DNA of 35,157 nt. Origin: an uncultured Clostridia bacterium (lineage in GTDB: Bacteria > Bacillota > Clostridia > TANB77 > CAG-508). The notes beneath the pieces are model-generated. The model had not been told where the DNA came from, ran no database searches, and saw only the letters and a list, made by a program, of their open reading frames with translations. The position numbers and the translations under genes were made by a program. How positions within the stretch are numbered: the stretch's first letter is position 1; the number at the start of each line of letters is the position of its first letter. This document shows, in pieces, positions 33,502 to 35,157 of the stretch. The DNA lies in the NCBI GenBank assembly GCA_934130975.1, contig CAKOYU010000016.1:1-35157 (forward strand), written 5' to 3'.

Positions 33502-33588
33502 TGCACATTTGGGACCGGTTCTGTTTTGCTCATAAGACTGGTACTTTTTTGCTCACTGCGCATTTGGGACCGGTTCTGTTTTGTGCAC
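33502..33588 (+). repeat. Dispersed intergenic repeat, copy 3 (units A-B-A)
   Basis: A unit (TGCACATTTGGGACCGGTTC...), B unit (AAGACTGGTAC...) and A unit (TGCGCATTTGGGACCGGTTC...). It lies in the clpB leader, ending directly before the clpB ribosome site. On the minus strand it happens to stay open and would add QNRSQMR-like residues to ClpB. Confidence 0.9.
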
Positions 33589-33611
33589 TTTTCATTTTTC
33601 CTATGCATTTA

Positions 33612-33640
33612 GACCGAAGACTTGATGTCTCGGCCTTTTT
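33612..33640. other. Hairpin in the clpB leader
   Basis: CCGAAGAC (33614-33621) pairs with GTCTCGG (33627-33633) with one bulged A, followed by TTTTT on the plus strand. It looks like a plus-strand terminator, but no plus-strand gene leads into it. On the minus strand it lies within the clpB leader. Confidence 0.4.
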
Positions 33641-33669
33641 CTTTTATTATTTCTCTTTTGACATTTATT

Positions 33670-33698
33670 ATTATATCATTTTATTTTAGCACTGTCAA
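33670..33698 (-). promoter_or_regulatory. Consensus sigma-A promoter of clpB
   Basis: On the minus strand, TTGACA, 17 bases, TATAAT: a perfect match. The -35 box lies inside the CIRCE operator. Confidence 0.9.
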
Positions 33699-33712
33699 TA
33701 GTAGAGTGCTAA
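33686..33712. promoter_or_regulatory. CIRCE operator (HrcA site) of clpB
   Basis: TTAGCACTG, 9 bases, GAGTGCTAA; the consensus is TTAGCACTC-N9-GAGTGCTAA, so there is one mismatch. It overlaps the -35 box, so bound HrcA would block transcription until heat shock. Confidence 0.92.
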
Positions 33713-33720
33713 CTTATATT

Positions 33721-33754
33721 AAAAAAATCTCAGGATTTTATAACCCTAAGATTT
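33721..33754 (-). terminator. Terminator of the tRNA-Met/tRNA-Tyr unit
   Basis: AAATCTCAGG (33725-33734) pairs with CCTAAGATTT (33745-33754), with one wobble, and a T-run follows on the minus strand. Confidence 0.75.
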
Positions 33755-33758
33755 AATA

Positions 33759-33844
33759 TGGTGGACAGGGAAGGATTCGAACCTTCGTACTCGTATGAGA
33801 ACAGATTTACAGTCTGCCGCCTTTAGCCACTCGGCCACCTGTCC
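33759..33844 (-). tRNA. tRNA-Tyr (GTA)
   Basis: 86 bases with encoded CCA. Acceptor GGACAGG/CCTGTCC, anticodon loop CTGTAAA (anticodon GTA), a long variable arm as in bacterial tRNA-Tyr, and T arm GAAGGTTCGAATCCTTC. Second in a two-tRNA transcript. Confidence 0.97.
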
Positions 33845-33876
33845 AAATCTTTTTATTACTTATGTAATAAAAAAAA

Positions 33877-33953
33877 TGGTGCTCCCACTAGGACTTGAAC
33901 CTAGGACCTACCGGTTATGAGCCGGTTGCTCTAACCAACTGAGCTATAGGAGC
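33877..33953 (-). tRNA. tRNA-Met (CAT), probably elongator
   Basis: 77 bases with encoded CCA. Acceptor GCTCCTA/TGGGAGC, D arm AGCTCAGTTGGTTAGAGC, anticodon stem ACCGG/CCGGT with loop CTCATAA (CAT). It lacks the initiator features (mismatched first pair). A tRNA-Ile with modified CAT is possible, but the anticodon arm looks like elongator Met. Confidence 0.9.
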
Positions 33954-33987
33954 ATGTAATATTTTTTTATTGCTCAACGCAGTTCTT

Positions 33988-34016
33988 AGTATAACCCATT
34001 TATTTTTAATTGTCAA
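33988..34016 (-). promoter_or_regulatory. Promoter of the tRNA-Met/tRNA-Tyr unit
   Basis: On the minus strand, TTGACA, 17 bases, TATACT, about 35 bases upstream of tRNA-Met. Confidence 0.8.
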
Positions 34017-34110
34017 TACTTTTTTCAAAAATTTTCAAAATATTTTTCACCCTATTTTACAATATACATTTAAATGCTGCAGAAAATTAACTTAAAAAAT
34101 CACCATTTCT

Positions 34111-34139
34111 TATTTTTGTCATATTATGTAATATACAAT
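34111..34139 (+). promoter_or_regulatory. Possible sigma-E promoter of the cotJ operon
   Basis: TATACAAT at 34132-34139 is close to the sigma-E -10 consensus CATACAAT. A weak TATTTTT lies 14 bases upstream. In B. subtilis cotJ is sigma-E dependent. Ribosome site AAAGGAGG is just before the ATG at 34159. Confidence 0.45.
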
Positions 34140-34158
34140 CAAGAAAAGGAGGATTAAT

Positions 34159-34524
34159 ATGTTTACGCGTAGATATCAAAAATGCCGTTGCATGAATAAT
34201 AATGCATGTTGCAATACTGCTAATAACATGCTCGAAGACAAATGTAATGATGTTTGTCCTTGTAATTACGAAATGAATGTTGCAGACGAATGTGAATGTG
34301 GATTTGACGAAGAATATGAAATGAGTGTTTTTCCAGAAAATCCAATGTTAGCTCAAAGCTATGTTCCTTGGCAATACATGGATAAAACTTTTAAACCTTG
34401 TGTTGGTTTAAAAATGGGAACTATCTTCCCTGAATTAGTAAGTCCTTATATGCCTTGCCAATCAATGAGAGTTAACGAATTCTTAGAAGCAACAAATACT
34501 ATCAGAGAGGGGTGTAATAAATAA
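34159..34524 (+). CDS. cotJA: Spore coat-associated protein CotJA
   Basis: First gene of the cotJ operon, made in the mother cell and placed in the inner coat with CotJC. The C-terminal half carries the family core: AQSYVPWQYMDKTFKPCVGL, then KMGTIFPELVSPYMPCQSM (about 65-103). The N-terminal 55 residues are an extra Cys- and acid-rich tail (CRCMNNNACCN, DKCNDVCPCNY, ECECGFDEE) longer than in B. subtilis; the cysteines may crosslink the coat. Its stop overlaps the next ATG. Confidence 0.93.
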   Translation: MFTRRYQKCRCMNNNACCNTANNMLEDKCNDVCPCNYEMNVADECECGFDEEYEMSVFPENPMLAQSYVPWQYMDKTFKPCVGLKMGTIFPELVSPYMPCQSMRVNEFLEATNTIREGCNK

Positions 34525-34883
34525 TGATGAATGATACAAATAGAAACTGCAATTGTATGGGCAATACGAATACTATGAATTCTATGCCTACAATGACAAC
34601 AAACACTATAAATATGTCTTTTAATGATGACTGTAGACCAACTCAAAAAGAAATGTTGCAAAATATAAAATGTTTAAATTTTGCTATAATCGAATTAGGT
34701 CTTTATTTAGACACCCATCCAGATGATGAAAAAGCTCTTTGTCTACACAGAAAATATTGCAAAGATTACAGAGAATTAACTGACAAATATCAAAAAATTT
34801 ATGGGCCTTTGACAATCCAATTTCCTTGCAACAAATGGAGATGGCTTGAAGAACCATGGCCTTGGGAAGGAGGAATTGTTTAA
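34524..34883 (+). CDS. cotJB: Spore coat protein CotJB
   Basis: Second cotJ gene. The core runs from about 38 to 115: TQKEMLQNIKCLNFAIIELG, then LYLDTHPDDEKAL, then LTDKYQKIYGPLT, ending in the typical WRWLEEPWPWEGG. The N-terminal 37 residues are an Asn/Met/Thr/Cys-rich tail. The start is ATG 34524, overlapping the cotJA stop, with GAGGGG upstream inside cotJA; the ATG at 34527 is equally possible. It is directly followed by cotJC. Confidence 0.93.
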   Translation: MMNDTNRNCNCMGNTNTMNSMPTMTTNTINMSFNDDCRPTQKEMLQNIKCLNFAIIELGLYLDTHPDDEKALCLHRKYCKDYRELTDKYQKIYGPLTIQFPCNKWRWLEEPWPWEGGIV

Positions 34884-35081
34884 ATGTGGACTTATAATAA
34901 AGTTTTAGAATATCCAATTAATATTAAATGCTCAGACCCACGTCTTGCAAAAGTTATTATTAGCCAATATGGAGGTCCAGACGGCGAACTTGCTGCCTCT
35001 CTTAGATATTTATCTCAAAGATTCGGTATGCCAGACCAAAAGGCTAAAGCTATTTTAAATGATATTGGTACAGAAGAATGA
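34884..35081 (+). pseudogene. cotJC: cotJC 5' part only, broken after codon 65 (possibly split by an inserted element)
   Basis: Manganese-catalase-like coat protein, normally about 190 residues. The first 65 residues match well: MWTYNKVLEYPI, SDPRLAKVIISQYGGPDGEL, AASLRYLSQRFGMPDQKAKA and ILNDIGTEE, and then TGA. The family continues with AHLE (metal ligands), but none of the three frames in the remaining 76 bases resembles it, so this is not a simple frameshift. The break is within a conserved motif, next to dyad-symmetric DNA. An insertion such as a skin-like element, or a rearrangement, fits best. As read, the fragment lacks most of the metal site. Confidence 0.8.
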
Positions 35082-35135
35082 GTACCATGATGTTGTCAAT
35101 AGTTAAAGACATTGATTACAACTTTAACTATTGAC
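35066..35135. repeat. Dyads at the cotJC break (candidate recombination site)
   Basis: TGGTAC (35066-35071) and GTACCA (35082-35087) are inverted around a 10-base centre that contains the end of cotJC similarity. Just after, GTCAATAGTTAAAG (35095-35108) and its exact complement (35122-35135) surround a 13-base loop. Neither is followed by a T-run. Serine-recombinase attachment sites are dyad-like, but I cannot see the other end. Confidence 0.5.
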
Positions 35136-35157
35136 TGCAAGATAGTATTAAAATTTA

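Noticed and set aside
33486..33608. ClpB starting at 33608 (906 residues)
   Set aside because: The extra residues come from the intergenic repeat; a strong ribosome site fixes the ATG at 33485, giving the normal 865 residues.
33612..33640. Plus-strand terminator upstream of clpB
   Set aside because: The hairpin and T-run fit, but no plus-strand gene leads into it; kept only as a hairpin of unknown role.
33877..33953. tRNA-Ile with modified CAT anticodon
   Set aside because: The anticodon arm and overall pattern look like elongator tRNA-Met, though the base modification cannot be seen in DNA.
35072..35157. cotJC continuing after a single-base frameshift
   Set aside because: Reading the other two frames gives no resemblance to the AHLE region of CotJC and both meet stops within the remaining sequence.

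Overview
The window is AT-rich DNA from an endospore-forming member of the Clostridia. The evidence is spoIVA, a cotJA-cotJB-cotJC cluster, HrcA/CIRCE control of clpB, clostridial-type small membrane proteins, and strong AGGAGG ribosome sites with TTGACA-17-TATAAT promoters. Most genes lie on the minus strand; spoIVA, the cotJ genes, a tRNA-Thr and two small genes are on the plus strand. I cannot name the genus.

Layout. 1-4.1 kb: a partial YgjV-like membrane protein, the rRNA m5U methyltransferase rlmD, a 57-residue protein and an acyl-CoA synthetase. 4.1-9.4 kb: an accessory cluster with a membrane-anchored DNA/RNA non-specific nuclease, three unfamiliar proteins and a 624-residue protein that joins a MerR-type DNA-binding domain to a VirD4/TraG-type coupling ATPase. 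That gene sits behind a promoter with the 19-bp spacer and dyad typical of MerR control. 9.4-12.9 kb: two small membrane proteins, recG, and a MNT-HEPN toxin-antitoxin pair. 12.9-17.7 kb: lysS, a self-inhibited class III Fic protein, a site-2 protease, tsaD and a metallophosphoesterase in one probable operon. 17.7-21.7 kb: a methyltransferase, tRNA-Thr, a small accessory patch (86-residue ORF, TerD-like gene, broken membrane-protein gene), a DUF421/DUF4363 pair and a four-helix membrane protein. 21.7-24.0 kb: an element with 25-bp inverted repeats, a hexapeptide-repeat protein and a UAP1-type UDP-sugar pyrophosphorylase. 24.1-25.6 kb: spoIVA with a sigma-E-like promoter. 25.6-29.1 kb: a lipid/glycan operon with a GT8 enzyme, a GT8-acyltransferase fusion and a PlsC-like enzyme. 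29.2-33.7 kb: an XRE regulator, a 5'-truncated AAA/DUF4143 ATPase and clpB under CIRCE. 33.7-35.2 kb: tRNA-Tyr, tRNA-Met and the cotJ genes.

Most interesting points. (1) The MerR-VirD4 fusion with its MerR-type promoter, followed by a protein made of two tandem ART-like units. (2) cotJC stops abruptly after 65 residues at a conserved position, beside dyad-symmetric sequence. This looks like the left edge of an inserted element, as skin does to sigK, but the window ends too soon to prove it. (3) A dispersed intergenic repeat made of two related units around ACCGGT, at three loci, each on the 5' side of a minus-strand gene. (4) The GT8-acyltransferase fusion operon.

All function calls come from reading motifs by eye; no database search was run.
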